Assembly: GCA_035700805.1 (NCBI GenBank)
Contig: DASSOG010000009.1
Coordinates: forward strand, 73,889 to 137,888
Direction: 5' to 3'
DNA from: JAGWRI01 sp035700805
GTDB taxonomy: Bacteria > Gemmatimonadota > Gemmatimonadetes > Gemmatimonadales > Gemmatimonadaceae
Length of the DNA stretch: 64,000 bases
This document shows, piece after piece, positions 1 through 8,666 of the stretch (position 1 is the stretch's first letter; every line of letters begins with the position of its first letter). Under the pieces are notes generated by a model. The model saw nothing but the letters and a program-made list of their open reading frames with translations. It had not been told where the DNA came from and did not search any database. Both the position numbers and the translations under genes were made by a program.

Positions 1-1082
1 CCATGCGCATGTCGCTCACGGGCCAGCGGTGGGCCACCTCGGCGTCGGTGGCGTCGGCCATCCGAGACGGCGTGACGCGCGTGCGCGCCATTCCCGGCGT
101 GGAGACGGCGAGCGCCACGTGCTGCGTGCCGCTGCAGGGCGGCTACGGCCTTCCCTTTGACATCGTGGGCCAGCCTCCGCAGAATGGCGCGGCGCACACG
201 GGCGGCGCCTCCTGGCAGACCATCTCACCGGGGTATTTCGCGGTCTTCAGGATTCCCGTCAAGCGCGGGCGCGACTTCACCGACCAGGACGACGGGCAGG
301 CCACCCCGGTGGTGATTATCAACGAGGCCATGGCAAAACAGTTCTGGCCCAAGGGCGATGCGCTCGGGTCGCACATCGTCATTGGCCGGCATGTGATGAA
401 GGAGTTTGACAGCGAGCCCGAGCGGCTCGTGGTGGGCATCGTGGGCGACACGCGCGACAACGGGCTGGAGAGCAACCCGAGCCCGCGGATGTTCGAGCCC
501 CAGGCGCAGAGTGCCGACGCGGTGAACCAGCTCAACTCCAGCCTGTCGCCGCTGGCGTGGGTGGTGCGCACCCGGACGCCACCGCAGCCGCTGGCCAGCA
601 AGATCGAGGCGGCGCTGCGCGCGGCCACCGGGCTCCCGGTGTCGCGGGTGGAATCCATGAACAGCATCGTGGCCACGTCCATCAGCCGCCAGCGGTTCAA
701 CATGTGGCTCATGTCGGTGTTCGGCCTGAGCGCGCTGGTGCTCGCGGCCATCGGCATCTACGGCCTCATGGCGTACACGGTGGAGCAGCGCACGCAGGAA
801 ATCGGCATCCGGCTGGCGCTGGGCGCCGACGGCGCGCGCGTGAAGGGCATGGTGGTGGCGCAGGGCATGACGCTGGCCATCGTGGGCATCGTCATTGGAC
901 TGGCCGCCGCGTTCGGACTCACGCGGCTCCTGGCCAGCTTCCTGTATGGCGTGCAGCCCTACGACCCGGTGGTGTTCGTCGCCGTGCCGCTGGTGCTCAC
1001 GCTCATTTCCCTGGCAGCCGTCTGGTGGCCGGCGCGGCGGGCCAGCGGCGTGGATCCGCTGGTGGCGTTGCGCTACGAATAG
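1..1082 (+). CDS. ABC transporter permease, MacB/FtsX type (3' part only)
   Basis: This is the C-terminal 359 residues of an ABC export or mechanotransmission permease; the 5' part lies outside the window, and the ATG at 3 is probably internal. Residues about 1-205 resemble the MacB periplasmic core domain. Three hydrophobic segments follow at about 232-258, 283-306 and 323-342, which is the FtsX permease module. The C-terminus ends in DPLVALRYE, a tail typical of the orphan duplicated permeases (ADOP type) of Acidobacteria and Gemmatimonadota, which usually have 800-900 residues and two FtsX modules. No ATPase gene is visible here, and the substrate cannot be told. The stop codon lies inside the hairpin at 1078-1106. 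Confidence 0.85.
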   Translation, partial: MRMSLTGQRWATSASVASAIRDGVTRVRAIPGVETASATCCVPLQGGYGLPFDIVGQPPQNGAAHTGGASWQTISPGYFAVFRIPVKRGRDFTDQDDGQATPVVIINEAMAKQFWPKGDALGSHIVIGRHVMKEFDSEPERLVVGIVGDTRDNGLESNPSPRMFEPQAQSADAVNQLNSSLSPLAWVVRTRTPPQPLASKIEAALRAATGLPVSRVESMNSIVATSISRQRFNMWLMSVFGLSALVLAAIGIYGLMAYTVEQRTQEIGIRLALGADGARVKGMVVAQGMTLAIVGIVIGLAAAFGLTRLLASFLYGVQPYDPVVFVAVPLVLTLISLAAVWWPARRASGVDPLVALRYE

Positions 1083-1106
1083 CCGACCGGACTCCGGCCG
1101 GCTATT
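1078..1106. terminator. Hairpin between convergent genes
   Basis: An 8-bp stem, one A/C mismatch and a 4-bp stem close on a 3-base loop; the arms start AATAGCCG and end CGGCTATT. It overlaps the stop codon of the permease and sits before the end of the convergent minus-strand gene. It has no strong T tract, so two-way termination is an inference from its position. Confidence 0.5.
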
Positions 1107-1139
1107 CGAGCCGATTGCAACCGCTGGGGCGCGAGCCTG

Positions 1140-2423
1140 CTACTGCGCTCCCAGCGAAATGCTGAGCGCCGCATTGTAACCGGTGGACGTCCGCCGCCCC
1201 ACCGCGCCGTTGACGTGCAACGGGCCGAGTGAGAGGCCGGTGCCCACCGAATACGACGCGGCCCCGTTGCCAAGCTGCAGCCCCGCGCGCACGGGGATGA
1301 ACGGGATGTAGCGCAGCTCGGCGCCTACGCCAATGCTGGTGCCGGGCTGGCTGGCCAGCGCGTTGGCGTCGGTGGACTCGTGCAGCAGGTCGCCGGCCAG
1401 GTCAATGCGGTCGTTCAACCGGTACCCCACAGCCAGCCGGAAGCTGGGCATGAACTTTTCGTTATTGGCCAAATCGCGCGCCGCCTGCTGCAGCGTGGCG
1501 CTCGCGGAATCCAGCGGCACCTGCTGGGAACTGCTGCTGGTGCTGTCCGCCGAGATGAAGGCCGTGAGGTCACCGGCCCGCCCGACATTATTGAACTTGA
1601 AGGTGTTCACCAGGTCGTAGATGGTGAGCCCGGCCGAGAGCTTGCCGCTGGTCCACGCGGCCCCCACGTCGAACGCGGTGCCGGTGCCGTTGTTGATGCT
1701 GGTGGAATCGTACAGCGCCACCGTGGTGAAGCGCACGGCGGCACTGTCGGGCGTGATCTGCCCGAAGCCGTTCCGCGCGTCCAGCAGGCCGTGTCCCATC
1801 ACGTACTTGGCCGTGATGCCCACCGAGAACCGCTCGTTGGCCGCGTGCGTGATGTGCACGGGCAGCGCGAGGCCGTAGCTCACGCCAATGTGCGACACGG
1901 CAAAGGCCTGCAGCGCGCCATTGTTGAACGAGAGCGTGTCGCCCGTGCCGCTGGGGCCGGCGTTGCCGAAGAGCACCGCGGCCACGGCGTCGTGGGGCAG
2001 GTCTCCATGGGCGCCAATGGTGGTGCCAACCGTCAGCGCGAGGGGGCCAATGGACAGCCCGCCCTCCGTGACGTTCGCGCCCGCGCGCAGCTTCAGGGAA
2101 CCGTCCGCGCCAATCTGGTCCAGCCACTGCTGCTTGACCGCGTCGGTCAGGGTGTCGCCACCCCACTTCTTGATGTCGGACATCTTGAGCGGATCCATGG
2201 ACGCGGAGAGTCCGCCGCCGGGGAGCAGCAGCGAGAAGACGGGATTGCCGCGCTGGCCCAGGTTGGCCGGATTCCAGTAGCCGGCGCTGAACCCGCGCGC
2301 CAGCGTCCCATAGTTCTGGCCCATGCCGGCGCCGCGGGCACCCGCGGGGATCACCTGCGCCTGGAGCGCCGTCGGGGCCGCGACAATGACGATTGCCGAG
2401 AGGAGGAAGCGTCGCATGCTCAC
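1140..2423 (-). CDS. Outer-membrane beta-barrel protein, PorV/FadL-like
   Basis: The protein has 427 residues. A signal peptide ending about residue 22 (ALQAQ) is followed by the GARGAGMG...A...GYWNPANL start seen in PorV/PorQ and FadL-like barrels. The rest is rich in alternating hydrophobic and polar strands with Gly/Ser turns, and it ends in strand-like sequence, as expected for a barrel inserted by BAM. The GTG at 2423 overlaps the upstream stop as GTGA; an ATG two codons later (2417) is the alternative start. It is the second gene of a two-gene minus-strand operon with the secreted protein upstream, so the two probably act together at the cell surface. The substrate is unknown. Confidence 0.7.
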   Translation of the reverse strand: MSMRRFLLSAIVIVAAPTALQAQVIPAGARGAGMGQNYGTLARGFSAGYWNPANLGQRGNPVFSLLLPGGGLSASMDPLKMSDIKKWGGDTLTDAVKQQWLDQIGADGSLKLRAGANVTEGGLSIGPLALTVGTTIGAHGDLPHDAVAAVLFGNAGPSGTGDTLSFNNGALQAFAVSHIGVSYGLALPVHITHAANERFSVGITAKYVMGHGLLDARNGFGQITPDSAAVRFTTVALYDSTSINNGTGTAFDVGAAWTSGKLSAGLTIYDLVNTFKFNNVGRAGDLTAFISADSTSSSSQQVPLDSASATLQQAARDLANNEKFMPSFRLAVGYRLNDRIDLAGDLLHESTDANALASQPGTSIGVGAELRYIPFIPVRAGLQLGNGAASYSVGTGLSLGPLHVNGAVGRRTSTGYNAALSISLGAQ

Positions 2424-3484
2424 TTCCCTCCCACGACGATGGTGACCAGGACGTGCGCGTCAATCAGGACAAGTTGCGAAGGCGTGATGGCCACGGAATT
2501 CCCCGGCCCGGTGCCTGCCACCGAGGCGTCAATGGTGATGGTGGATGGACCCGCCGCGATGAGCGTCCGGATCTCACTGGCCGTGATGTCGATGGTATTG
2601 GTGGTGGAGCCGGCGGCAAAGGTGACGGTCTTGGCGGGAATCACGTCGCGGATGCCCTGCTTGAACCGCACCGAGCCCGTGCCGGATATCGTGAAGGGAT
2701 TGTCCATCACCAGCTTCAGCGCGGCGCCCTGCATGCGCGACTGGACGTCGGAATCGATGTTCGACCAGTCCACGTCCACCGAATCGCTCTGGATGCTCTG
2801 GCTGGTGAGCTGCACGGTGACACCGGCCAGCGTCGCGGTGTCGGTCAGCGTGGTCACCTGCACCCGCTCCGCGGTATCCACGGGCACGGGATCGGTGGTG
2901 GGCACCCGGAAGGTGGCCACCAGCGTCAGGCCGCCCGCAATCGGCGACGTGCCCAGCGCGATGCTCCGCGTGAGCGAGGTGCCGCTGGGAAAGCTGGCCG
3001 TCGAGCCATTCACGCTGTCGGTGGCCACCACGTTGCCGTTGCCGTCCTTCACCTGCGTAACGATGCTGCCGATCTTGCCGACGCCGGGGCGCAGCGGGTC
3101 GAAGTTGAGCCCGTTGTCAATCCGGTAGGAGAGCGCGAAGCCGCCGGGCGTGATGGAGACCACCTGCGCCGGGAAGGCGTCGGTGTGGCTCACGCCGTAT
3201 GTGAAGCCGCTCACGGGAGCCACGTTCCCCTGGTCGGCGCCGCACGACGGGCACATGCTCCCCAGTGTCTGCTGCACCGAGTCCCGATCGAGCGTGATCA
3301 GGAACTGTCCGCCGGCCGTGTCCACAGTGGAGGGCAGGAGCTGCGCCACCCCGATCGTGTCCTGCTGCACCGGCAGGATCCACGTCGTCTTCCAGATAGG
3401 CGCGGAGGTGGGAAGGTCGTTGCAGGCGACGGCGCCAAGCACAACGGCGGCGAGCACCGGCGGGATCAGACGTCTCAGGGGCAT
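2420..3484 (-). CDS. Secreted or lipid-anchored protein of unknown function
   Basis: I do not recognise the family. The 354-residue protein starts at the ATG at 3484 because the following residues form a signal peptide (MPLRRLIPPVLAAVVLGAVAC). The Cys at residue 21 could be lipidated, although the lipobox is weak, with Ala at -3. A CPSCG pair of cysteines lies near residue 75. The rest is rich in Thr, Val, Ser and Asp, and looks beta-sandwich-like and extracytoplasmic. It overlaps the downstream barrel gene by 4 bases, which suggests translational coupling and a joint role at the outer membrane. The in-frame stretch upstream of 3484 lies in the divergent promoter region and is unlikely to be coding. 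Confidence 0.55.
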   Translation of the reverse strand: MPLRRLIPPVLAAVVLGAVACNDLPTSAPIWKTTWILPVQQDTIGVAQLLPSTVDTAGGQFLITLDRDSVQQTLGSMCPSCGADQGNVAPVSGFTYGVSHTDAFPAQVVSITPGGFALSYRIDNGLNFDPLRPGVGKIGSIVTQVKDGNGNVVATDSVNGSTASFPSGTSLTRSIALGTSPIAGGLTLVATFRVPTTDPVPVDTAERVQVTTLTDTATLAGVTVQLTSQSIQSDSVDVDWSNIDSDVQSRMQGAALKLVMDNPFTISGTGSVRFKQGIRDVIPAKTVTFAAGSTTNTIDITASEIRTLIAAGPSTITIDASVAGTGPGNSVAITPSQLVLIDAHVLVTIVVGGK

Positions 3485-3515
3485 CGTGGTCTCGATTGGA
3501 GTCCGGATTCGTGCG

Positions 3516-3562
3516 GGCAAGTCGCCAAACCTCGTGCGCGCTGCGAATTTTGGCAAGTCGCC
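3516..3562. repeat. 11-bp direct repeat in divergent intergenic region
   Basis: GGCAAGTCGCC occurs at 3516-3526 and again at 3552-3562, 36 bases apart. It lies between the divergent secreted-protein operon (minus) and the sialidase gene (plus). The placement fits an operator for a shared regulator, but no regulator gene is nearby. Confidence 0.5.
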
Positions 3563-3631
3563 CAGAATGTCCGAATTCATCGGCACGACGAGCCATTGGT
3601 GACACGCGCCACCACAGAAGTGAGGGAATCA

Positions 3632-4798
3632 ATGGATTGGCGGTTTCTCAACTGGCAACGCGCAACTTCCCAGCACGTGTGTGCCGGCGGCCTGGCAATC
3701 GCGGCGCTGGCGCTGGCCGGCTGCGCCCCACAGTCGCCCGCGGCGGGTCTGGCGCGCGAGGACCTGGATCACGGCGGCGCGGGGTACGCGGTCTATCGCA
3801 TCCCGGCGCTGGCGGTCTCAACACGCGGTACGCTCATTGCCGCGTACGACGGTCGGCCTTCCGGGGCGGACCTGCCCAGCCACATCGCGGTGGTGGTGCG
3901 GCGCAGCACGGACACTGGGCGCACCTGGCACGACCGCCAAGTGGTGCGGGCCGACTCGGCGCCCGCGGGCTTTGGGGATCCGAGCCTGCTGGTGGATGGA
4001 CAGACGGGCCGGATCTTCCTGTTCTACGCGGCGTCGGTGAACGCCGGCTTTGGCGGATCGCGCACGGGGAACGGGGACGACGATCCCGACATCCTGCAGG
4101 CCGATCTCAGCTACTCAGATGACGACGGCCTGACCTGGCGCCACCGCCGGCTCTCGCACCTGATCAAGGACCCGGCGTGGGGCGGGCTGTTCGCCGCGTC
4201 CGGCCAGGGGATCCAGCTTCAGCGCGGGCCGCATGCCGGGCGCCTGGTGCAGCAATATGTGATCCGTTATGCAGGCGGCAACTACGCGGCCAGCCTGTTC
4301 AGCGACGATCACGGCGCCACCTGGCGCATGGGCAAGCTGCTGGGGCCGGGGCTCGATGAGAACAAGACGGTGGAGCTGTCCGATGGCCGGCTCCTGCTGA
4401 ACAGCCGGGCCCGGCCGTTCCGCCTGGTGGCCTATTCCGCGGATGGCGGTGCCACGTACGACAGCCTGCATGCGGATTCGGCGCTCGTGGATCCCGCCAA
4501 CAACGGCTCCATCATCCGGGTGTTCCCGGACGCCCCGGCGTCGAGCCCGCGCTCGCACTGGCTGCTCTTCAGCAATACGGCGTCGCGGACCAGCCGAGAC
4601 CACCTGACCGTGCGGCTGTCGTGCGACGACGGGCGCACCTGGCCCGAGGCGCGGACCCTGGAGGCGGGGCCCGCCGGGTATTCGACGCTGGCGATGCTGC
4701 CGGACGGGTCCATCGGAATCCTGTATGAGCGTGGGAAGGGGCCGGCCATCAGCTTTGCCCGGTTCAACCTGGCCTGGGTGGGCGGTTCGTGCTCATGA
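3632..4798 (+). CDS. Exo-alpha-sialidase (neuraminidase) lipoprotein
   Basis: The enzyme would release terminal sialic acid from glycoconjugates. It has 388 residues, the usual size for a single-domain GH33 enzyme. The lipobox LALAGC puts the lipidated Cys at 31. YRIP (55-58) carries the first Arg of the active-site triad. Asp boxes S-x-D-x-G-x-T-W lie at about 92, 162, 224 and 330, with a weaker one at 269. The acid/base Asp region is D73/D80, the Glu-rich segment is around 243-248, NSR around 257-259, SRDHLTV around 321-327, and the likely nucleophile is Tyr350 in GYST. All key positions therefore look present. The ATG at 3632 has GAGGGA five bases upstream. No sialic acid uptake or nan genes are nearby. 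Confidence 0.85.
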   Translation: MDWRFLNWQRATSQHVCAGGLAIAALALAGCAPQSPAAGLAREDLDHGGAGYAVYRIPALAVSTRGTLIAAYDGRPSGADLPSHIAVVVRRSTDTGRTWHDRQVVRADSAPAGFGDPSLLVDGQTGRIFLFYAASVNAGFGGSRTGNGDDDPDILQADLSYSDDDGLTWRHRRLSHLIKDPAWGGLFAASGQGIQLQRGPHAGRLVQQYVIRYAGGNYAASLFSDDHGATWRMGKLLGPGLDENKTVELSDGRLLLNSRARPFRLVAYSADGGATYDSLHADSALVDPANNGSIIRVFPDAPASSPRSHWLLFSNTASRTSRDHLTVRLSCDDGRTWPEARTLEAGPAGYSTLAMLPDGSIGILYERGKGPAISFARFNLAWVGGSCS

Positions 4799-4842
4799 TC
4801 TGCCGCCGGCGGTTGCCCCTGTCGGAGGGGCCGCAGCGTCGG

Positions 4843-4872
4843 TTGCCAGCGCCCCGATGCGCCCGCTAGCTT
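4843..4872 (+). promoter_or_regulatory. Sigma-70-type promoter for the acyl-CoA operon
   Basis: A TTGCCA box and a TAGCTT box are separated by 18 bases, upstream of the B12-binding protein gene. The -10 box matches the one before icd. Confidence 0.45.
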
Positions 4873-4929
4873 GATTTCAGGAGTCAGAACTCGACTCCGG
4901 TGCCGCTTAACCTTCGACCAGCGAAGTCC

Positions 4930-5340
4930 ATGCGCCCCATCCGAGTACTCGTTGCCAAGCCCGGCCTGGACGGCCACGATCGCGGCGCCAAGGTGGTGGC
5001 CGCCGCCCTCCGCGACGCGGGCATGGAAGTCATCTATACGGGGCTGCACCAGACGCCGGAGATGATTGCGAGCGCCGCGGTCCAGGAAGACGTGGACGTG
5101 GTGGGCCTCTCCATCCTGAGCGGCGCGCACATGACGCTCTTTCCCAGGGTCAAGGAACTGCTCAAGGAACAGGGGCGGGACGACATCCTGGTAACGGGTG
5201 GCGGCATCATCCCCCAGGAAGACATGGACGCCCTCCGCGCGCAGGGCGTGGGCGAGCTGTTCGGGCCCGGCACTCCCACCACCGAGCTGATCGAGTATAT
5301 CCGCAAGTGGTTCGCGGAGCGGGCTCGGCAGGAAGCATGA
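4930..5340 (+). CDS. Cobalamin-binding protein, methylmalonyl-CoA mutase small-subunit type
   Basis: The 136-residue stand-alone B12-binding domain has the DGHDRG motif at 14-19, in which His16 is the lower axial ligand of cobalamin. SILSGAH near 61-67 and VTGGGIIP near 88-95 are the other family loops. Such domains form the C-terminal part or small subunit of acyl-CoA mutases that turn methylmalonyl-CoA into succinyl-CoA or a related pair. The catalytic large subunit is not in this window. The ATG at 4930 was preferred over one ten codons upstream, because homologues begin directly with the RVLVAKPGLDGHD strand. Its stop overlaps the next ATG (ATGA), so it is coupled to the carboxyltransferase. 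Confidence 0.88.
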   Translation: MRPIRVLVAKPGLDGHDRGAKVVAAALRDAGMEVIYTGLHQTPEMIASAAVQEDVDVVGLSILSGAHMTLFPRVKELLKEQGRDDILVTGGGIIPQEDMDALRAQGVGELFGPGTPTTELIEYIRKWFAERARQEA

Positions 5341-6950
5341 CATCGCGCCTGCGCACGCTGAGCGACGCGGTGCGCGAACTGGAAGGTCGGCTGCGGCAGG
5401 GCGGCGGGCCGGCGAAGATTGCCAGGCAGCACAAGCAGGGCAAGCTCACGGCGCGCGAGCGCGTGACAAAGCTCTGCGACCCGGACACGCCCTTCCTGGA
5501 AGTGGGCCTGCTGGTGGCGTACGACCAGTACGACGGACAGGCGCCGGGCGCCGGGGTGGTCACCGGCGTGGGGATCGTGGAGGGCCGCGAGGTGGTGATC
5601 GTGGCCAACGACGCCACGGTCAAGGCGGGGTCGTGGTGGCCCGAGACCATCCGCAAGATCCTGCGCGCGCAGGAAATCGCCATGCGTTGCCGCGTGCCCA
5701 TCCTTTACCTGGTGGATTCCGCCGGGGTGAACCTGCCGTACCAGGGGGGCGTGTTCCCCGGCCAGTACGGCGCCGCGCGGATCTTCTATTACAATTCCAT
5801 CATGCGGCGCTACCTGCGCGTGCCGCAACTGGCGGCCGTGATGGGTCCGTGCATCGCGGGCGGGGCCTACCTGCCGGCGCTCTCCGACGTGATTGTCATG
5901 GTGGAGGGAACGTCGTTCATGGGACTGGGCGGGCCCAACCTGGTGAAGGGCGCCACGGGCCAGGTGATCGACGCGGAGACGCTGGGCGGTGCGCGGACGC
6001 ACACCCAGGTCAGCGGCGTGGCGCACTACGCGGTGCCGCACGACGCGGCGGGGCTGGAGAAGCTGCGGGCGCTGGTCTCGGCGCTGCCGCGCCCCGTGCT
6101 GCCGGCGTGGCCCGCGGCCGAAGCGCCCGCCACCGATCCCGCCACGCTGTACGACCTGCTGCCCACCGATCACCGCATGTCGTACGACATGCGCGAGCTG
6201 CTCAAGGCCGTGCTGGACGGCGGCCGGATTGACGAATTCCAGGAGCACCTGGCGCGCGAATTCATCTGCGGAGACGCGCGCATCGAGGGCATTCAGGTGG
6301 GCGTGATCGCCAACCAGCGCGGGCTCATCAAGGCGCACGAGGGCGAGCGGCCCCGCTTTGGCGGAATCGTATATGCGGAGAGCGCCGAGAAGGTGGCGTT
6401 CTTCATTGACCGGTGCGATCGCGAGGGCATTCCGCTCCTGTTCGTGCAGGATGTGTCCGGGTTCATGGTGGGGCCCGAGGCCGAGCATGCGGGGATCATC
6501 CGCGCCGGGGCGCGGTTTGTGGAGGCGATGGCCACCGCGCGCGTGCCGAAGATCGTGCTGACGGTGAACCATGCGTCCGGCGCGGGTTACTACGCGATGG
6601 CGGGGCAGGGGTTCGACCCCGACTTCATCTTCAGCTGGCCCACGGGGCGGATGGCCGTGATGGAGGGCGAGGCCGCCATCCAGGCGGTGCATGGGCCCGC
6701 CATCGAGGCCGCGAAGGCCGCGGGCCAGGAGCTGGCCGGCGAGACGGCCGCGGCCGTGGACGAGATGCGCGAGGACTACGAACGCCAGCTCGATGCGAAA
6801 TACGCCGGCGCGCGCGGCTACATTGACGCTATCGTGTATCCCGAGGACACGCGGCAGACGCTGGCCATGGCGCTGCGCACGGCATTGCAGAATCGCGGAC
6901 CACACCTGGGTGCGTTTGTGCTTCCGGCGCACGTGGGCGGTCAGGAGTGA
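5337..6950 (+). CDS. Acyl-CoA carboxylase carboxyltransferase (beta) subunit
   Basis: This 537-residue protein is a biotin-dependent carboxyltransferase of the propionyl-CoA, methylcrotonyl-CoA or geranyl-CoA carboxylase family. It moves CO2 from carboxybiotin to the acyl-CoA. Two crotonase-fold halves are visible. The N-half has VDSAGVNLPYQ and GPCIAGGAYLPALSD, and the C-half has VQDVSGFMVG and NHASGAGYYAMAG, whose Gly-rich turns form oxyanion holes. The NLPYQ...FPGQYG and VEGTSFMGLGGPNLVK stretches are most like methylcrotonyl- and geranyl-CoA carboxylase subunits. No biotin carboxylase subunit is adjacent. It lies between a B12-binding domain and AtuA-like genes, which suggests branched-chain or isoprenoid acyl-CoA breakdown. 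Confidence 0.88.
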   Translation: MTSRLRTLSDAVRELEGRLRQGGGPAKIARQHKQGKLTARERVTKLCDPDTPFLEVGLLVAYDQYDGQAPGAGVVTGVGIVEGREVVIVANDATVKAGSWWPETIRKILRAQEIAMRCRVPILYLVDSAGVNLPYQGGVFPGQYGAARIFYYNSIMRRYLRVPQLAAVMGPCIAGGAYLPALSDVIVMVEGTSFMGLGGPNLVKGATGQVIDAETLGGARTHTQVSGVAHYAVPHDAAGLEKLRALVSALPRPVLPAWPAAEAPATDPATLYDLLPTDHRMSYDMRELLKAVLDGGRIDEFQEHLAREFICGDARIEGIQVGVIANQRGLIKAHEGERPRFGGIVYAESAEKVAFFIDRCDREGIPLLFVQDVSGFMVGPEAEHAGIIRAGARFVEAMATARVPKIVLTVNHASGAGYYAMAGQGFDPDFIFSWPTGRMAVMEGEAAIQAVHGPAIEAAKAAGQELAGETAAAVDEMREDYERQLDAKYAGARGYIDAIVYPEDTRQTLAMALRTALQNRGPHLGAFVLPAHVGGQE

Positions 6951-6954
6951 CTTC

Positions 6955-8316
6955 ATGAAGCAGATCGTGCGGGTGGCGTCGGGGCAGGGGTTCTGGGGCG
7001 ACTGGCTGGAAGCGCCGCGCCGGCAGGTGGAGGGTGGTCCGGTGGACTACCTGATGCTCGACTACCTGGCCGAGGTGACCATGTCCATCGTGCAGAAGCA
7101 GAAGGAGCGCGATCCGAACATGGGATACGCGCGGGACTTCGTGGGCGCCATGGAGAGCGTGCTCCCGGCCATTGTGGGGCGCGGCGTGCGCGTGATCGCG
7201 AACGCGGGCGGGGTGAATCCGCCGGCGTGCGCGGAGGCCGTGCGGAGCGTGGCGGCCAGGGCGGGCGCGGGCAAGCAGGTGAAGATCGGCGTGGTCACCG
7301 GCGACGACCTGCTGCCCCATCTGGATACGCTCATTGCCGCCGGCCATCCGCTGGCCCACATGGAGACCGGCGAACCGCTCAGCACGGTGCGCGACCGGGT
7401 GCTGGCCGCCAACGCATATATTGGCTCGGTGCCGATCGTGGAAGCCCTGGCGGGAGGGGCCAACATCGTAATCACGGGGCGCTCGACCGACACGGCCCTC
7501 ACCATGGCGCCGCTGCGCCACGAGTTCGGATGGAAGGCTGACGACTGGGACCGGCTGGCGGCGGGCATCATTGCCGGCCACATCATTGAATGCGGCGCGC
7601 AGTGCTCGGGCGGCAACTGCCTGTACAACTGGCGCGACGTGCCCGACCTGGCCAATGTCGGCTATCCCATCGTGGAGGGGCTCGAGGACGGGACCTTCGT
7701 GGTCACCAAGCATCCCGGAACCGGTGGATGGGTGAACGTGCCCTCCGTCTCGGAGCAGCTCGTGTACGAGATGGGCGATCCACATTCGTATATCACGCCG
7801 GACGTCGTGGCCGACTTCTCGAGCGTCCACCTGGAGCAGGCGGGCGAGAACCGCGTGCGCGTCTTCGGCATCAAGGGACGCCCGCCCACGGACAAGCTCA
7901 AGGTGTCCATTGCCTACCGCGACGGCTACAAGGCCGTGGGGTCGCTGGTGTACGCCTGGCCCGATGCGCTGGAGAAGGCGCAGCTCGCCGACCGCGTGCT
8001 GCGCCAGCGCCTGGAGAATCTGGGGCTGCACTTTGAGCAGGTGACCAGCGAGTTCGTGGGCGCGTCGGCCACGCACGGGCGCCTGGCGGGCGATGCCGGG
8101 CAACACGCCCCCGAGGTGCAGTATCGCATTGGCGTCCGCTCGCACGACCGCGCCGCCGTGGAGCGGTTCACGCGCGAGATCGTTCCCCTGGTGCTGAACG
8201 GCCCGCCCAGCGTCACCGGGTTTGCCGCGGGGCGCCCCAAGGTGGAGGAGATCGTGGCCTACTGGCCCGCGCTCATCGACAAGACCGTGGTCAACACTCG
8301 CGTGGAGATCCGCTGA
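6955..8316 (+). CDS. AtuA-family protein (DUF1446)
   Basis: The 453-residue protein matches the DUF1446/AtuA family, named from the acyclic terpene utilisation locus of Pseudomonas; its exact reaction is not established. Visible marks are a Gly-rich start (VRVASGQGFWGDW), IANAGGVNPPACAEAV, ITGRSTDTALTMAPLRHEFGW and an HIIECGAQCSGGN segment with two Cys. The start is the ATG at 6955, with CAGGAG eight bases upstream. The C-terminal ferredoxin-fold domain found at the end of many AtuA proteins is encoded separately by the next gene, which overlaps by one base (TGATG). Context with a carboxyltransferase and a B12 domain points to acyl-CoA catabolism. Confidence 0.85.
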   Translation: MKQIVRVASGQGFWGDWLEAPRRQVEGGPVDYLMLDYLAEVTMSIVQKQKERDPNMGYARDFVGAMESVLPAIVGRGVRVIANAGGVNPPACAEAVRSVAARAGAGKQVKIGVVTGDDLLPHLDTLIAAGHPLAHMETGEPLSTVRDRVLAANAYIGSVPIVEALAGGANIVITGRSTDTALTMAPLRHEFGWKADDWDRLAAGIIAGHIIECGAQCSGGNCLYNWRDVPDLANVGYPIVEGLEDGTFVVTKHPGTGGWVNVPSVSEQLVYEMGDPHSYITPDVVADFSSVHLEQAGENRVRVFGIKGRPPTDKLKVSIAYRDGYKAVGSLVYAWPDALEKAQLADRVLRQRLENLGLHFEQVTSEFVGASATHGRLAGDAGQHAPEVQYRIGVRSHDRAAVERFTREIVPLVLNGPPSVTGFAAGRPKVEEIVAYWPALIDKTVVNTRVEIR

Positions 8317-8666
8317 TGCGCGTCCGACTGCTGGACATCGCGCACGCCCGCTCGGGCGACAAGGGCGACATGGCCAACGTGGGCGTGATCGCGCTGCGGC
8401 CGGAGTGGTACCCGGTGCTCACCGAGTACCTGACCGTGAAGCGCGTGACCGCACACTTCGACGGCATCATCGAGGGGCCGGTGGAGCGGTTTGAGCTGCC
8501 CAACCTGCATGCCGTGAACTTCCTGCTGCATGGCGCGCTGGACGGCGGCGGGACGCTGTCCCTCAAGACGGACGCGCAGGGCAAGGTGTTCTCCACGGCC
8601 CTTTTGCGCCTGGTGCTGGACGTCCCCGACGGCCGCGCCCAGGCCCTGGGGCTGCCGGCCGCATGA
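8316..8666 (+). CDS. AtuA-like ferredoxin-fold domain protein
   Basis: The 116-residue protein starts with LLDIAHARSGDKGDMANVG, the signature of the small alpha/beta domain that forms the C-terminus of longer AtuA (DUF1446) proteins. Here it is an independent gene that begins on the last base of the preceding stop codon. The two probably form one heteromeric enzyme equivalent to the fused forms. HAVNFLLHGALDGGG near 66-80 is the second conserved block. Its own function is not established beyond the family association. Confidence 0.8.
   Translation: MRVRLLDIAHARSGDKGDMANVGVIALRPEWYPVLTEYLTVKRVTAHFDGIIEGPVERFELPNLHAVNFLLHGALDGGGTLSLKTDAQGKVFSTALLRLVLDVPDGRAQALGLPAA

Noticed and set aside
1380..3128. 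A long plus-strand open frame across the two surface-protein genes
   Set aside because: The minus-strand genes have signal peptides and a coupled GTGA overlap, while the plus-strand frame is Arg/Gly/His-rich without a start signal.
4799..4929. Cobalamin riboswitch before the B12-binding protein
   Set aside because: The gap is only 131 bases, much of it taken by the promoter, and no B12-box-like sequence is visible.
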